Below are positions 1 to 6,159 of a DNA stretch of 6,372 nt, piece by piece. The number at the start of each line of letters is the position of its first letter. The first letter of the stretch is position 1. The DNA lies in contig NZ_CM001773.1 of the NCBI RefSeq assembly GCF_000314895.2, positions 1,525,317 through 1,531,688 on the forward strand, in the 5' to 3' direction. The stretch is from Providencia sneebia DSM 19967. GTDB taxonomy: Bacteria > Pseudomonadota > Gammaproteobacteria > Enterobacterales > Enterobacteriaceae. The translations under genes were made by a program, and so were the position numbers. Under the pieces are notes generated by a model. The model did not search any database, was not told the DNA's origin, and was given only the letters and a program-made list of their open reading frames with translations.

Positions 1-133
1 TGGGAGACTAAGAAGAAAATGTTGTTTAATGGCACTGAGTGGCTAAATTTGTATTGATCTGTACACACAACCTCAAGCAAGCTGAAGAAGATACTAAGAA
101 TGTGGAGTTGGAAGAGGAACAGGAGGGCGGTAT
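1..133. other. Left-end spacer with no confirmed gene; possible short acidic ORF (39-137, +)
   Basis: I recognise no gene here. In one plus-strand frame, codons run from GTG at 39 to TAA at 135-137 and would give about 32 residues with a strongly acidic end (many Glu). Its stop overlaps the holE stop tail to tail (CTAA at 134-137), which is common between convergent genes but also arises by chance. The same frame has stops at 9, 27 and 36, so it is not simply the end of a longer gene. A second frame is open from position 1 to a TGA at 55-57 (18 codons) and could be the tail of a gene starting outside the window. No good ribosome binding site precedes the GTG. I see no hairpin terminator for holE here. 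Confidence 0.2.
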
Positions 134-361
134 CTAACCCTCTCTGTCGTACTCATATCCCTGCGGAAACCGCTTGCTCAATTCTCTGTAATAAACTAAA
201 CGCTCACGAAAGTACTCGCGCAAGTGTTCGGGTTGTTGTCGTTCAATCTCGACATCGATTACGGGCTTGCCGAGTCTTTCAAGATACGCGACTCCTGAAG
301 CAGCTAAATCGACATTTACTTTGTCTTTTTCTTCTTTTGGTAGTTCTGCGAGATTGTGCAT
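134..361 (-). CDS. holE: DNA polymerase III theta subunit (HolE)
   Basis: Encodes 75 residues, against about 76 for E. coli HolE. Theta is a small accessory subunit of the replicative polymerase core (alpha-epsilon-theta). It binds the epsilon proofreading exonuclease and mildly stabilises it. Blocks shared with the remembered E. coli protein are [17 protein letters not shown] near residues 13-29, PVID near 33-36, and [16 protein letters not shown] near 40-55. The C-terminal tail is divergent and charged. The start is ATG (reverse complement of 359-361) and the stop is TAG. The ribosome binding site is weak: only an A-rich AGAAAAC-like stretch precedes the ATG. The gene reads away from acrZ. 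In E. coli holE is not beside the mod locus, so this placement is a difference in gene order. The identity is secure; function is inferred from homology. Confidence 0.93.
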   Translation of the reverse strand: MHNLAELPKEEKDKVNVDLAASGVAYLERLGKPVIDVEIERQQPEHLREYFRERLVYYRELSKRFPQGYEYDREG

Positions 362-392
362 ATTTGTTTTCTGTGGGGGATGACATAAAGTG

Positions 393-422
393 AGTATAGC
401 ATGGAGGGGAAATCACTGTGAC
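393..422 (-). promoter_or_regulatory. Likely sigma-70 promoter of holE
   Basis: Read on the minus strand, there is a -10 box TATACT (393-398) preceded by TG one base upstream, which makes an extended -10 (TGCTATACT). A -35-like GTCACA (417-422, 4 of 6 matches) lies 18 bp upstream. Transcription would start near 386, leaving a short leader of about 25 nt before the holE ATG. A second copy of TGTGAC lies at 438-443, 21 bp (about two helical turns) from the copy that forms the -35. That may be an operator pair or chance. Confidence 0.55.
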
Positions 423-451
423 GGACTGCGCCGAAATTGTGACACAAAAAT

Positions 452-505
452 GAGGGGGGAGGGGGGATAGTTACCCCTCTTTTTCGTTCGAAATGAAGGG
501 GTAAC
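452..505. repeat. G-run tract followed by imperfect inverted repeat
   Basis: Two runs of six G separated by one A (454-459 and 461-466) lead directly into an inverted repeat. The outer arms are perfect over 9 bp: GTTACCCCT (470-478) and AGGGGTAAC (497-505). An inner TTTC/GAAA pairing (482-485 with 490-493) continues the stem after an internal mismatch. The CCCC at 474-477 could instead pair with the upstream G run: GAGGGG/CCCCTC followed by TTTTT (480-484) resembles a rho-independent terminator on the plus strand. The two folds exclude each other. The G runs might also form a G-quadruplex. The role is unknown; it lies between the holE promoter and the acrZ leader. Confidence 0.6.
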
Positions 506-826
506 TTATTGATTCATTTAGAGTGAAGTGTGGTATTGTGTTGTATTATTTTTAATCTGATATTTAGATAACAAATTGATATTTAACGATTTATATGTTT
601 TATGTAATTTTAATGTGAGTAAGATTTCAGCCTGCATAAAGTGAACCCTTCCTTTCAATTTGAAAACGGCACCAGATGGCTTTTAAAAAAGCACATTTAG
701 TGTGTCGTGAGAAACGGATTTTGTCTAGAATGATGAGCATTATAACGTGAATTTGCGTTATTATTGAAATTCAGCTTTATTTTCCCTCGTCAGCGCATCA
801 GTTGGCTGGTGGGCACAGTATCACTG
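506..826. other. Long AT-rich region upstream of acrZ; probable acrZ control region
   Basis: No coding frame here is convincing. It probably holds the acrZ promoter. The best -10 candidates on the plus strand are TATAAC (741-746) and TAGAAT (726-731), both with poor -35 boxes, so an activator may be needed. E. coli acrZ is known to be activated by MarA, SoxS and Rob, but I found no full marbox: GCAC half-sites at 669-672 and 691-694 lack the second recognition element. Small inverted repeats are ATAACG/CGTTAT (742-747, 756-761) and TGAATTT/AAATTCA (748-754, 767-773), the latter likely in the transcribed leader. TGATATTTA is directly repeated at 558-566 and 577-585. Confidence 0.4.
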
Positions 827-836
827 AAGAGGTTTT

Positions 837-989
837 ATGTTAGAAATTATTAAAAGTATGGGCTTCGCCTTGTTGATGGTACCAGTCGTTATGTTTTTAA
901 TTATGGGGCTGATCTATGGGCTAGGTGCTTTCTTTAACTTGTTATCTAAAGCGCATGTTCCACACCATCATTCTGAGAATAATAAATAA
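837..989 (+). CDS. acrZ: AcrZ, small inner-membrane partner of the AcrAB-TolC efflux pump
   Basis: Encodes 50 residues (E. coli AcrZ has 49). AcrZ is a single membrane helix that lies along AcrB and alters export of some drugs, such as chloramphenicol and tetracycline in E. coli. The helix spans about residues 8-36. The hallmark VPVVM with Pro16 (the helix-bending proline) and the GLIYGLG stretch (24-30) match the E. coli protein closely. The C-terminal tail differs: it carries HHH (43-45) and ends SENNK. The start is ATG, with AAGAGG (827-832) 4 nt upstream as ribosome binding site. The stop is TAA. It sits just upstream of modA, as in E. coli, but a terminator separates them, so it is probably its own transcript. 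It was formerly called ybhT. The identity is strong despite its small size. Confidence 0.93.
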   Translation: MLEIIKSMGFALLMVPVVMFLIMGLIYGLGAFFNLLSKAHVPHHHSENNK

Positions 990-1002
990 TTCTCTCTATT
1001 TT

Positions 1003-1037
1003 TAATAACCAGCTTCTCATTAGGAAGCTGGTTATTA
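1003..1037 (+). terminator. Hairpin terminator after acrZ
   Basis: A perfect 14-bp stem (1003-1016 paired with 1024-1037; core AACCAGCTTC/GAAGCTGGTT) has a 7-nt loop and begins 13 nt after the acrZ stop. The T-tract after the stem is weak (CATTGGATTTT), so termination may be incomplete, or the hairpin may mainly protect the acrZ mRNA 3' end. It separates acrZ from the modA promoter. Confidence 0.75.
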
Positions 1038-1157
1038 CATTGGATTTTATTCCTATATTATTTGTTGTCTTTTCTCTTCTATTTACGTCAAATTGATTAT
1101 TTTTTTCAATAATTGCCCCATTTTTCACTACTTCGAGTTTTTATCTTGGTCATAGGC

Positions 1158-1186
1158 TTTAAGTTATCGCTGTATCCTGCTATATA
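1158..1186 (+). promoter_or_regulatory. Probable modA promoter
   Basis: The -10 candidate is TATATA (1181-1186), with a weak -35-like TTTAAG (1158-1163) 17 bp upstream. Transcription would start near 1193, about 25 nt before the modA ATG. The -10 lies within the ModE-type operator, so bound ModE would block polymerase; the E. coli modA promoter is arranged in the same way. The exact boxes are a judgement, because the TATATATA run allows several registers. Confidence 0.4.
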
Positions 1187-1191
1187 TAGCG
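1168..1191. promoter_or_regulatory. ModE-type molybdate-responsive operator
   Basis: The arms CGCTGTATC (1168-1176) and TATATAGCG (1183-1191) are separated by 6 bp. The ModE consensus as I remember it is CGnTATATA-N6-TATATAnCG. The right arm matches fully and the left arm differs at two positions. It lies 27 bp upstream of the modA start and overlaps the likely -10. ModE with bound molybdate represses modABC in E. coli, so this site predicts that the operon is expressed when molybdate is scarce. No modE gene is present in this window. Confidence 0.75.
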
Positions 1192-1218
1192 TAGGAATTA
1201 ATACAATGGTGAATTGAA

Positions 1219-1989
1219 ATGAAAAAAAGTTTGATCAAATTACTCGCGGGTGCCACGATTACACTTTCTATGGCAAGTCATACTTTTGCAGCTGAAAAAA
1301 TTACTGTTTTTGCAGCCGCTTCTCTGACTAATGCTATGAATGATATTTCAGCGCAATATAAAAAAGAGAAAAATGTTGAAGTCGTCTCTTCTTATGCTTC
1401 TTCATCAACCCTTGCTCGTCAAATCGAACAAGGCGCTCCTGCAAACTTGTTTATTTCTGCTGATCAACAATGGATGGATTATGCTATTGATAAACATCTA
1501 ATGGTTGAAAATACACGTTATACCTTATTGGGTAATGAACTTGTATTAATCGCACCAAAAGATTCCAAAATTGAAAAAGTAGAAATTAATAAACAAACAG
1601 AATGGAAAAAACTGCTTGATGGCGGCCGTTTAGCGGTTGGCGATCCTGATCATGTGCCTGTGGGAATTTATGCGAAAGAAGCCCTAACAACACTTGGTGC
1701 ATGGGATACTGTTAACCCATTATTAGCGCGTACAAATAACGTCCGTAGTGGTATGGCATTGGTTGAACGTGATGAAGCTCCACTAGGTATTGTTTACGGT
1801 TCAGATGCAGTAGCCAGTGATAAAGTTAAAGTAGTTGGTGTTTTCCCTGCTGATACACATAAGCCAGTTGAATATCCAATGGCGATTGTGAAAGACCAAG
1901 ATAATCAAGCGACTCGTGATTTCTATGAATACCTCAAAACGCCAGCCGCTTCTGAGGTCTTTAAACGTTACGGTTTCGCTCCACGTTAA
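1219..1989 (+). CDS. modA: Molybdate ABC transporter periplasmic binding protein ModA
   Basis: Encodes 256 residues (E. coli ModA 257). It captures molybdate (and tungstate) in the periplasm and delivers it to ModB-ModC. The signal peptide has a lysine-rich start, a hydrophobic core at about 5-19 and a likely cleavage after Ala24 (TFA|AEK). Positions matching the E. coli oxyanion ligands are Ser35 (FAAASLTN), Ser62 (YASSSTLA), Val148 (DHVPVGIY), Val175 (NNVRSG) and Tyr193 (GIVYGSDA). E. coli has Ala at the Val148 position, but the contact there is through the backbone, so binding should be kept. The ATG at 1219 has GGTGA (1208-1212) 6 nt upstream, which can pair with the 16S rRNA tail. modB follows after a 17-nt gap. 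Expression is expected to respond to ModE. Confidence 0.97.
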   Translation: MKKSLIKLLAGATITLSMASHTFAAEKITVFAAASLTNAMNDISAQYKKEKNVEVVSSYASSSTLARQIEQGAPANLFISADQQWMDYAIDKHLMVENTRYTLLGNELVLIAPKDSKIEKVEINKQTEWKKLLDGGRLAVGDPDHVPVGIYAKEALTTLGAWDTVNPLLARTNNVRSGMALVERDEAPLGIVYGSDAVASDKVKVVGVFPADTHKPVEYPMAIVKDQDNQATRDFYEYLKTPAASEVFKRYGFAPR

Positions 1990-2006
1990 GAGAGTTAGTG
2001 TTGCAG

Positions 2007-2696
2007 ATGTTAAGTGCTTATGAATGGGAAGCGATTTATTTAAGTTTAAAAGTATCAAGTGTGGCAGTTGTTTTAAGTCTACCTCTTGGCATTTTAGTGG
2101 CTTGGATATTAGTTCGCTGTCATTTCCCCGGCAAAACACTGCTCGATAGCATTATCCATTTACCACTGGTGTTGCCACCAGTGGTCATTGGTTATTTATT
2201 ATTGATCAGTATGGGACGCCGAGGATTTATTGGTGAATGGTTATATAACTGGTTTGGTTTTAGCTTTACTTTTAGTTGGCGTGGAGCGGCATTAGCTTCT
2301 GCTGTTGTTGCATTTCCATTAATGGTTCGAGCAATACGTTTAGCGCTTGAAGCCGTTGATCGTAAGTTGGAACAAGCCGCAAGAACGTTAGGTGCAACAC
2401 CATTACGCGTTTTTTTCACAATCACTATTCCGTTATCTCTTCCAGGTATTATTGTTGGGGTTGTGCTTGCGTTTGCGCGCTCATTAGGTGAATTTGGCGC
2501 AACAATTACCTTCGTATCAAATATTCCGGGTGAAACTCAAACTATTCCTCTTGCAATGTATACCTTAATTGAAACACCAGGTGCAGAAGTCGATGCTGCC
2601 AGATTGTGTATTATTGCGATTGTATTAGCGCTGATCTCGTTATTGATGTCAGAATGGCTAACACGTTGGGGCAAAAAACGACTGGGGATAATCTAA
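2007..2696 (+). CDS. modB: Molybdate ABC transporter permease ModB
   Basis: The inner-membrane channel subunit, which dimerises and pairs with two ModC ATPases. From ATG 2007 it has 229 residues, the same length as E. coli ModB, and aligns with it almost from the first residue. About five hydrophobic segments are visible (near residues 12-36, 45-69, 93-112, 146-165, 200-217). The cytoplasmic coupling (EAA) loop runs from Glu122 to Pro142 (EQAARTLGA ... TITIP), followed by the conserved ARSLGEFGA. Start choice: in-frame GTG 1998 and TTG 2001 are also possible. AAGAGAG (1988-1994) is better spaced for TTG 2001 than for ATG 2007 (12 nt), so up to three extra residues cannot be excluded. The stop lies 1 nt before modC, so translation is probably coupled. 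Confidence 0.96.
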   Translation: MLSAYEWEAIYLSLKVSSVAVVLSLPLGILVAWILVRCHFPGKTLLDSIIHLPLVLPPVVIGYLLLISMGRRGFIGEWLYNWFGFSFTFSWRGAALASAVVAFPLMVRAIRLALEAVDRKLEQAARTLGATPLRVFFTITIPLSLPGIIVGVVLAFARSLGEFGATITFVSNIPGETQTIPLAMYTLIETPGAEVDAARLCIIAIVLALISLLMSEWLTRWGKKRLGII

Positions 2697-2697
2697 T

Positions 2698-3813
2698 ATG
2701 TTAGAGCTAGACTTTTCCCAGAAACTTGGTGATTTGCAACTTGAAGTTAAAACCGAGTTACCAACAGAAAGCATTACCGCAGTATTTGGGCTTTCCGGAG
2801 CCGGTAAAACATCACTCATCAATGTCATTGGCGGATTGACTAAACCAAATAAGGGGCGAATTGTCCTGAATGGACGTACATTAGTTGATATTGAAAAGGG
2901 GATTTGTCTTCCTCCCGAAAAACGGCATATTGGCTATGTATTTCAAGATGCTCGGTTATTTCCTCATTATCGAGTTAAAAGTAATTTGCGTTATGGTATG
3001 CCGCCAAAGATGAATAGTCGTTTTGATGAAATTGTTGGCTTATTAGGAATCGAAAAATTACTCGACCGTTTTCCAATTACTTTGTCTGGTGGTGAAAAGC
3101 AGCGAGTGGCAATTGGTCGCGCACTATTGACCGCACCTGAAATTTTATTGATGGATGAACCGCTTGCATCATTAGATTTACCGCGTAAACGTGAATTATT
3201 GCCTTATCTTGAAAAATTATCTCAAGATGTCAAAATCCCTATCCTTTATGTTAGCCATAGTCTCGATGAAATATTGCGTCTTGCAGATAAAGTTATTGTT
3301 ATGGCACAAGGTAAAGTAAAAGCATTTGGCCTATTAGAGGACGTTTGGGCGAGTAGTGCATTACGACCGTGGTTGCAACAAGAAACGTTAAGCAGTGTGC
3401 TGAGTGTGACATGTCACAGCCATCATCCTGATTATGCAATGACTTCTGTTATTGTTGGCGGACAAAAATTGTGGATACCGCGCATTAATAATCAAGAAGG
3501 TGATGAATTACGCTTGCGTATTGATGCCTCGGATGTGTCATTAGCATTAGAAAAACCGCAAATGAGCAGTATTCGAAATATTCTCTCAACGGAAGTCGTT
3601 GAGTGGGAAGAAAATGGCGAGCAAGTGGATGTGAAGCTAGATGTTGGCGATCAACATTATTTATGGGCAAGAATTACGCGTTGGGCGAAGGATGAGTTGT
3701 CGCTTAGAAAAGGGATGTTGGTTTATGCGCAGGTGAAGAGTATTTCTCTCAGTCGCCAAATTACCCTTCATACTTCTCCCCATAGCGTTGTTGGTCGCGT
3801 TCACTCGCGCTAG
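2698..3813 (+). CDS. modC: Molybdate ABC transporter ATPase ModC, C-terminus extended by a repeat
   Basis: The cytoplasmic ATPase that powers molybdate import. ABC motifs in order: Walker [10 protein letters not shown] (31-39), Q-loop Gln83 (YVFQDARLF), signature LSGGEKQR (129-136), Walker B ILLMDEP (149-155), D-loop SLD (158-160), H-loop His187 (YVSHSLDE). A C-terminal TOBE/Mop domain (about 291-352; [18 protein letters not shown]) resembles the molybdate-binding regulatory domain of E. coli ModC. ATG 2698 has GGGGA (2684-2688) 9 nt upstream. The protein has 371 residues against about 352 in E. coli. The excess is the last 17 residues (355-371), encoded by the left part of the palindromic repeat at 3759-3887, which also supplies the TAG stop. 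All catalytic motifs are intact, so the protein should be active. Confidence 0.96.
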   Translation: MLELDFSQKLGDLQLEVKTELPTESITAVFGLSGAGKTSLINVIGGLTKPNKGRIVLNGRTLVDIEKGICLPPEKRHIGYVFQDARLFPHYRVKSNLRYGMPPKMNSRFDEIVGLLGIEKLLDRFPITLSGGEKQRVAIGRALLTAPEILLMDEPLASLDLPRKRELLPYLEKLSQDVKIPILYVSHSLDEILRLADKVIVMAQGKVKAFGLLEDVWASSALRPWLQQETLSSVLSVTCHSHHPDYAMTSVIVGGQKLWIPRINNQEGDELRLRIDASDVSLALEKPQMSSIRNILSTEVVEWEENGEQVDVKLDVGDQHYLWARITRWAKDELSLRKGMLVYAQVKSISLSRQITLHTSPHSVVGRVHSR

Positions 3814-3887
3814 TCACATACTTATGTATGCTCCTAGCGATTCTTGAACTTACCGCCTAGCTACGGAACGAATTATTTTGGGTAATT
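3759..3887. repeat. Imperfect palindromic repeat element overlapping the modC 3' end
   Basis: About 129 bp with perfect 8-bp terminal inverted repeats: AATTACCC (3759-3766) and GGGTAATT (3880-3887). The centre is a hairpin: CGCTAG (3808-3813) pairs with CTAGCG (3834-3839), and CATAC (3817-3821) with GTATG (3826-3830), symmetric about 3823.5. From memory, without a search, the layout (TTACCC-CATACTT at one end, a central CACATACTTATGTA-type hairpin, GAATTATTT-GGGTA at the other) matches a dispersed intergenic repeat of Yersinia, Serratia and Photorhabdus genomes. It encodes no protein of its own and may be a miniature mobile element. There is no second copy in this window. As RNA it would fold at the 3' end of the modABC message and might affect its stability. 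Confidence 0.78.
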
Positions 3888-3958
3888 ATTTATAGCAGGT
3901 CATTGTTTATATTAGGTAATTATCGCTGATTTGGATAATTATTGATAAATATATTGGT

Positions 3959-3991
3959 AAATAGGATGCTTATGTTAAGCATCCTATTTTT
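3959..3991 (+). terminator. Terminator of modABC, shared with convergent ybhA
   Basis: A perfect 14-bp stem (3959-3972 with 3976-3989; core AGGATGCTTA/TAAGCATCCT) has a 3-nt loop TGT and runs into TTTTT at 3987-3991 on the plus strand. It lies 3 nt from the end of ybhA. On the minus strand the stem is followed by ATTTACC, a weaker T-tract, so it may stop ybhA transcription less efficiently. It sits 145 bp beyond the modC stop, past the palindromic repeat. Confidence 0.88.
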
Positions 3992-3994
3992 GAA

Positions 3995-4813
3995 CTATAG
4001 AACGTATTTGTGGATGACTTCAGCGATGCCGGGTTGAGTGTTATCGCGTGTGACTAATTTAGCTTTCTGTTTGATTTCATCAACTGCATTTCCCATAGCA
4101 ACACCTAAACCAGCTGTCGTTAGCATACTTAAATCATTAAAATTATCACCAAAAGCAACGACATCATTCATTGTCATTCCTTGAGATTCAACCCACTGTT
4201 TAAGTCTTTGGCCTTTGCTATTACCTTTACGGCCGACATCCACTTGGTCAACCCATGACCATTCACACTCTAAATTAAAATCATTTTCAATGCCGCTAAT
4301 GACTTCTTTGAGTTGATCTAAATTTTCTGAGCTAACAGCAAATTTCCAAATCGAATTATAGTTATGCATAACGTCTGCATAATTTTCGACAAACTGGATA
4401 GTAGGGCGCTGCGCTTCAGGTAATGTTTCCGCCCAGCTCAATGTCCTTTTAATTCCTTCTGTCGGCGCGTTATATAGCATGGCATCATCAACATACATCA
4501 AATGCTGTATATCTGTACCATGAAGCCGATTAATCATCTTTTCAACAGAATCTAATGTCATGGGATTGGACTCTAGAACTTTTTTACCTAAATAGTCATA
4601 GAGATAAGTGCCATTACAGCAGATTGCTGGTGTATCAAGATTGAGCGCTTGATAAAAAGGATGGATAGCAACATGGTGACGACCTGTCACAATTAAAACT
4701 TTGACACCTTGGCGTCTAGCTTCATTTAGTGCAGCGAGAGATTCAGGAAGGATTTTCTTTTGAGGATCAAGTAGTGTTCCATCAAGATCGAGCGCAATAA
4801 CGCGGTAAGACAT
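3995..4813 (-). CDS. ybhA: HAD-family pyridoxal phosphatase YbhA (Cof type)
   Basis: Encodes 272 residues, equal to E. coli YbhA. It is a cytoplasmic phosphatase that in E. coli removes phosphate from pyridoxal 5'-phosphate and other small phosphorylated substrates. HAD motifs: I DLDGT with nucleophile Asp9 and acid/base Asp11; II Thr43 (IVTGR); III Lys200 (GNSKGQRL); IV GDNFND with Asp223 and Asp227 for magnesium. The long cap between motifs II and III (about 85-185) marks the Cof/IIB class. CCNGTYLYDY (65-74) and LECEWSW (181-187) closely match the E. coli protein. The ATG has GGAG (complement of 4822-4825) 8 nt upstream. The stop is TAG. The neighbours modC (convergent) and pgl (divergent) are as in E. 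coli. The substrate is inferred from homology. Confidence 0.94.
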   Translation of the reverse strand: MSYRVIALDLDGTLLDPQKKILPESLAALNEARRQGVKVLIVTGRHHVAIHPFYQALNLDTPAICCNGTYLYDYLGKKVLESNPMTLDSVEKMINRLHGTDIQHLMYVDDAMLYNAPTEGIKRTLSWAETLPEAQRPTIQFVENYADVMHNYNSIWKFAVSSENLDQLKEVISGIENDFNLECEWSWVDQVDVGRKGNSKGQRLKQWVESQGMTMNDVVAFGDNFNDLSMLTTAGLGVAMGNAVDEIKQKAKLVTRDNTQPGIAEVIHKYVL

Positions 4814-4825
4814 AGGTATGGCTCC

Positions 4826-5118
4826 ACATGATTTTTCAATATATACACGTTTATTTCAAACCGCAGCATGTCCGAACATATTCACTTGAATAGAAATTGT
4901 TCCTTGTGACTGACTCTTGGGGCTGTCCAGCTGCAATTTAAACAATTTAGTATATAGGCTAAGTAATAATCGATAATCATAGCGGATATTAGTGACTAAC
5001 TAAATCAATTTTCCCTTAAAAACGTTGATTTATAGCATTTTTTGATTTATTTCGCTGTTTTTCTCATTATTTTCATGCGCTGTCCTCTGTGAGATTAGTG
5101 TATCTTGCAATAACTTGG
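4826..5118. other. Intergenic region between divergent ybhA and pgl
   Basis: About 350 bp separate the ybhA and pgl start codons. I see no coding frame, RNA gene or repeat in it. It must hold the ybhA promoter. TATATT on the minus strand (complement of 4838-4843) is a possible -10, but it lacks a good -35 at the right distance. The part beyond 4930 is AT-rich, with many T runs around 5030-5075. No clear operator stands out. Confidence 0.35.
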
Positions 5119-5124
5119 CATAAT
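5095..5124 (+). promoter_or_regulatory. Possible pgl promoter (extended -10)
   Basis: CATAAT (5119-5124) is preceded by TGG and so has the TGn of an extended -10 promoter. The -35 is poor (TTAGTG, 5095-5100, 18-bp spacer). Transcription would begin near 5131. That would exclude the upstream in-frame ATG at 5123, which overlaps the -10, and leave a leader of about 30 nt before ATG 5162. Confidence 0.4.
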
Positions 5125-5150
5125 GAAAAATGTCTATTTTATCGTGAGTG

Positions 5151-5156
5151 AAGGAG
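5151..5156 (+). promoter_or_regulatory. pgl ribosome binding site (decides the start)
   Basis: AAGGAG, 5 nt before ATG 5162, is a strong Shine-Dalgarno. It selects 5162 over the in-frame ATG at 5123, which has no comparable site and would add 13 residues absent from E. coli Pgl. Confidence 0.85.
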
Positions 5157-5161
5157 TAAGA

Positions 5162-6148
5162 ATGAATCAGGTTATTTATGTCGCAAGCCCAGAAAGCCAT
5201 CAAATCCATGTTTGGTCAATGAATGATGTTGGTGAGCTTACTCTCTTGCAAACGGTGACTACACCTGGTGAAGTACAGCCAATGGTTGTGAGTCATGATA
5301 AAAAGTATCTTTATATTGGGGTTCGACCTGATTTTCGCGTAGTGACATATCAAATTGAAGAAGATGGTACGTTGAATTTTAAAGCGGAAACCAGTATCCC
5401 GGGTACGCCAGTGCATTTGTCACTGGATAATAATGGGAAATACCTGTTTGTTCCTTCTTATCACCAACATAATCTTGCCGTTTTACCAATTGATAATAAT
5501 GGTATTCCACAAACGGCAATCCAAGTGGTAGAAGGCCTGCGTAACCCACATTCATCTCATGTCGATGTTGATAATCAACAGCTTTGGGTGCCGTGTCTTG
5601 GTGAGGATCATATCCGTTTATTTGATTTACATGAAGATGGCACATTAACGGAAGCCTCGGCAGATCAAATAAGTTCTGAAAAAGGTGCAGGTCCTCGCCA
5701 TTTAGCATTACATCCACAAGAAAAAGTGATTTATTGTATCAATGAGCTAGATTCTACGATTAATGTTTATCGCAAATATACACGTTATCGCCAAATTCAG
5801 CATATTAATGTTTATCCAGAAGGAAGTGAAAGCCAGCGCTGGGCAGCAGATATTCACATCACGCCTGACGGGCGCCATCTTTATGCAAGTGAACGCTCAG
5901 ACAGTTATATTAGCCATTTTTTAATTTCAGAAGAAAGTGGTGAATTGACATTAGCTGCAACTTATCCGACAGAAAAACAACCTCGCGGTTTTAATATTGA
6001 TGCAACGGGGCGTTTTTTAATTTCAAGTGGACAAAAATCAGATAGTATTTCTGTTTCGAAAATAGATTCAATTACAGGCGAATTAACTGAATTAGCACGT
6101 TACCCTGTGGGCAAAGGCCCTATGTGGGTCACGATATTAGCACGCTAA
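5162..6148 (+). CDS. pgl: 6-phosphogluconolactonase (beta-propeller type)
   Basis: Hydrolyses 6-phosphoglucono-delta-lactone to 6-phosphogluconate, the second step of the oxidative pentose phosphate pathway, in the cytosol. It has 328 residues from ATG 5162 (E. coli Pgl, formerly YbhE, has 331) and belongs to the seven-bladed beta-propeller family, unrelated to the NagB-like lactonases. Blocks matching the E. coli protein are IYVASPESHQIHVW (5-18), QPMVVS (39-44), YLYIGVRP (49-56), GAGPRH (175-180), RWAADIHITPDGRHLY (226-241), QPRGFN (273-278) and the C-terminal GKGPMWV. The small length difference appears to come from the loop near 203-225, which is shorter and carries several Arg and Tyr. 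It is followed directly by a terminator and is therefore probably transcribed alone. The gene lies next to ybhA, as in E. coli. Confidence 0.95.
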   Translation: MNQVIYVASPESHQIHVWSMNDVGELTLLQTVTTPGEVQPMVVSHDKKYLYIGVRPDFRVVTYQIEEDGTLNFKAETSIPGTPVHLSLDNNGKYLFVPSYHQHNLAVLPIDNNGIPQTAIQVVEGLRNPHSSHVDVDNQQLWVPCLGEDHIRLFDLHEDGTLTEASADQISSEKGAGPRHLALHPQEKVIYCINELDSTINVYRKYTRYRQIQHINVYPEGSESQRWAADIHITPDGRHLYASERSDSYISHFLISEESGELTLAATYPTEKQPRGFNIDATGRFLISSGQKSDSISVSKIDSITGELTELARYPVGKGPMWVTILAR

Positions 6149-6159
6149 TATCTTGTAAG

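Noticed and set aside
100..393. 97-codon plus-strand ORF
   Set aside because: It is antisense to holE, is rich in Arg, Cys and Leu with no recognisable family, and has no good ribosome binding site; holE on the other strand matches a known protein over its length.
666..700. MarA/SoxS/Rob box upstream of acrZ
   Set aside because: GCAC half-sites are present, but the second recognition element (the RYYAAAY part) is missing at both.
742..761. ATAACG/CGTTAT inverted repeat as a second ModE site
   Set aside because: The half-sites point the wrong way: the CG pairs are inside rather than outside, and spacing and TATATA content do not fit.
946..1128. 60-codon minus-strand ORF between acrZ and modA
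   Set aside because: It overlaps the acrZ end and runs through the terminator hairpin in AT-rich DNA, with no recognisable protein features.
1801..2139. 112-codon minus-strand ORF across the modA-modB junction
   Set aside because: It is antisense to two well-supported genes and looks like a shadow frame.
5123..5161. Upstream in-frame ATG for pgl, adding 13 residues
   Set aside because: The ATG overlaps the likely -10 box and lacks a ribosome binding site, whereas ATG 5162 has a strong AAGGAG and fits the family N-terminus.
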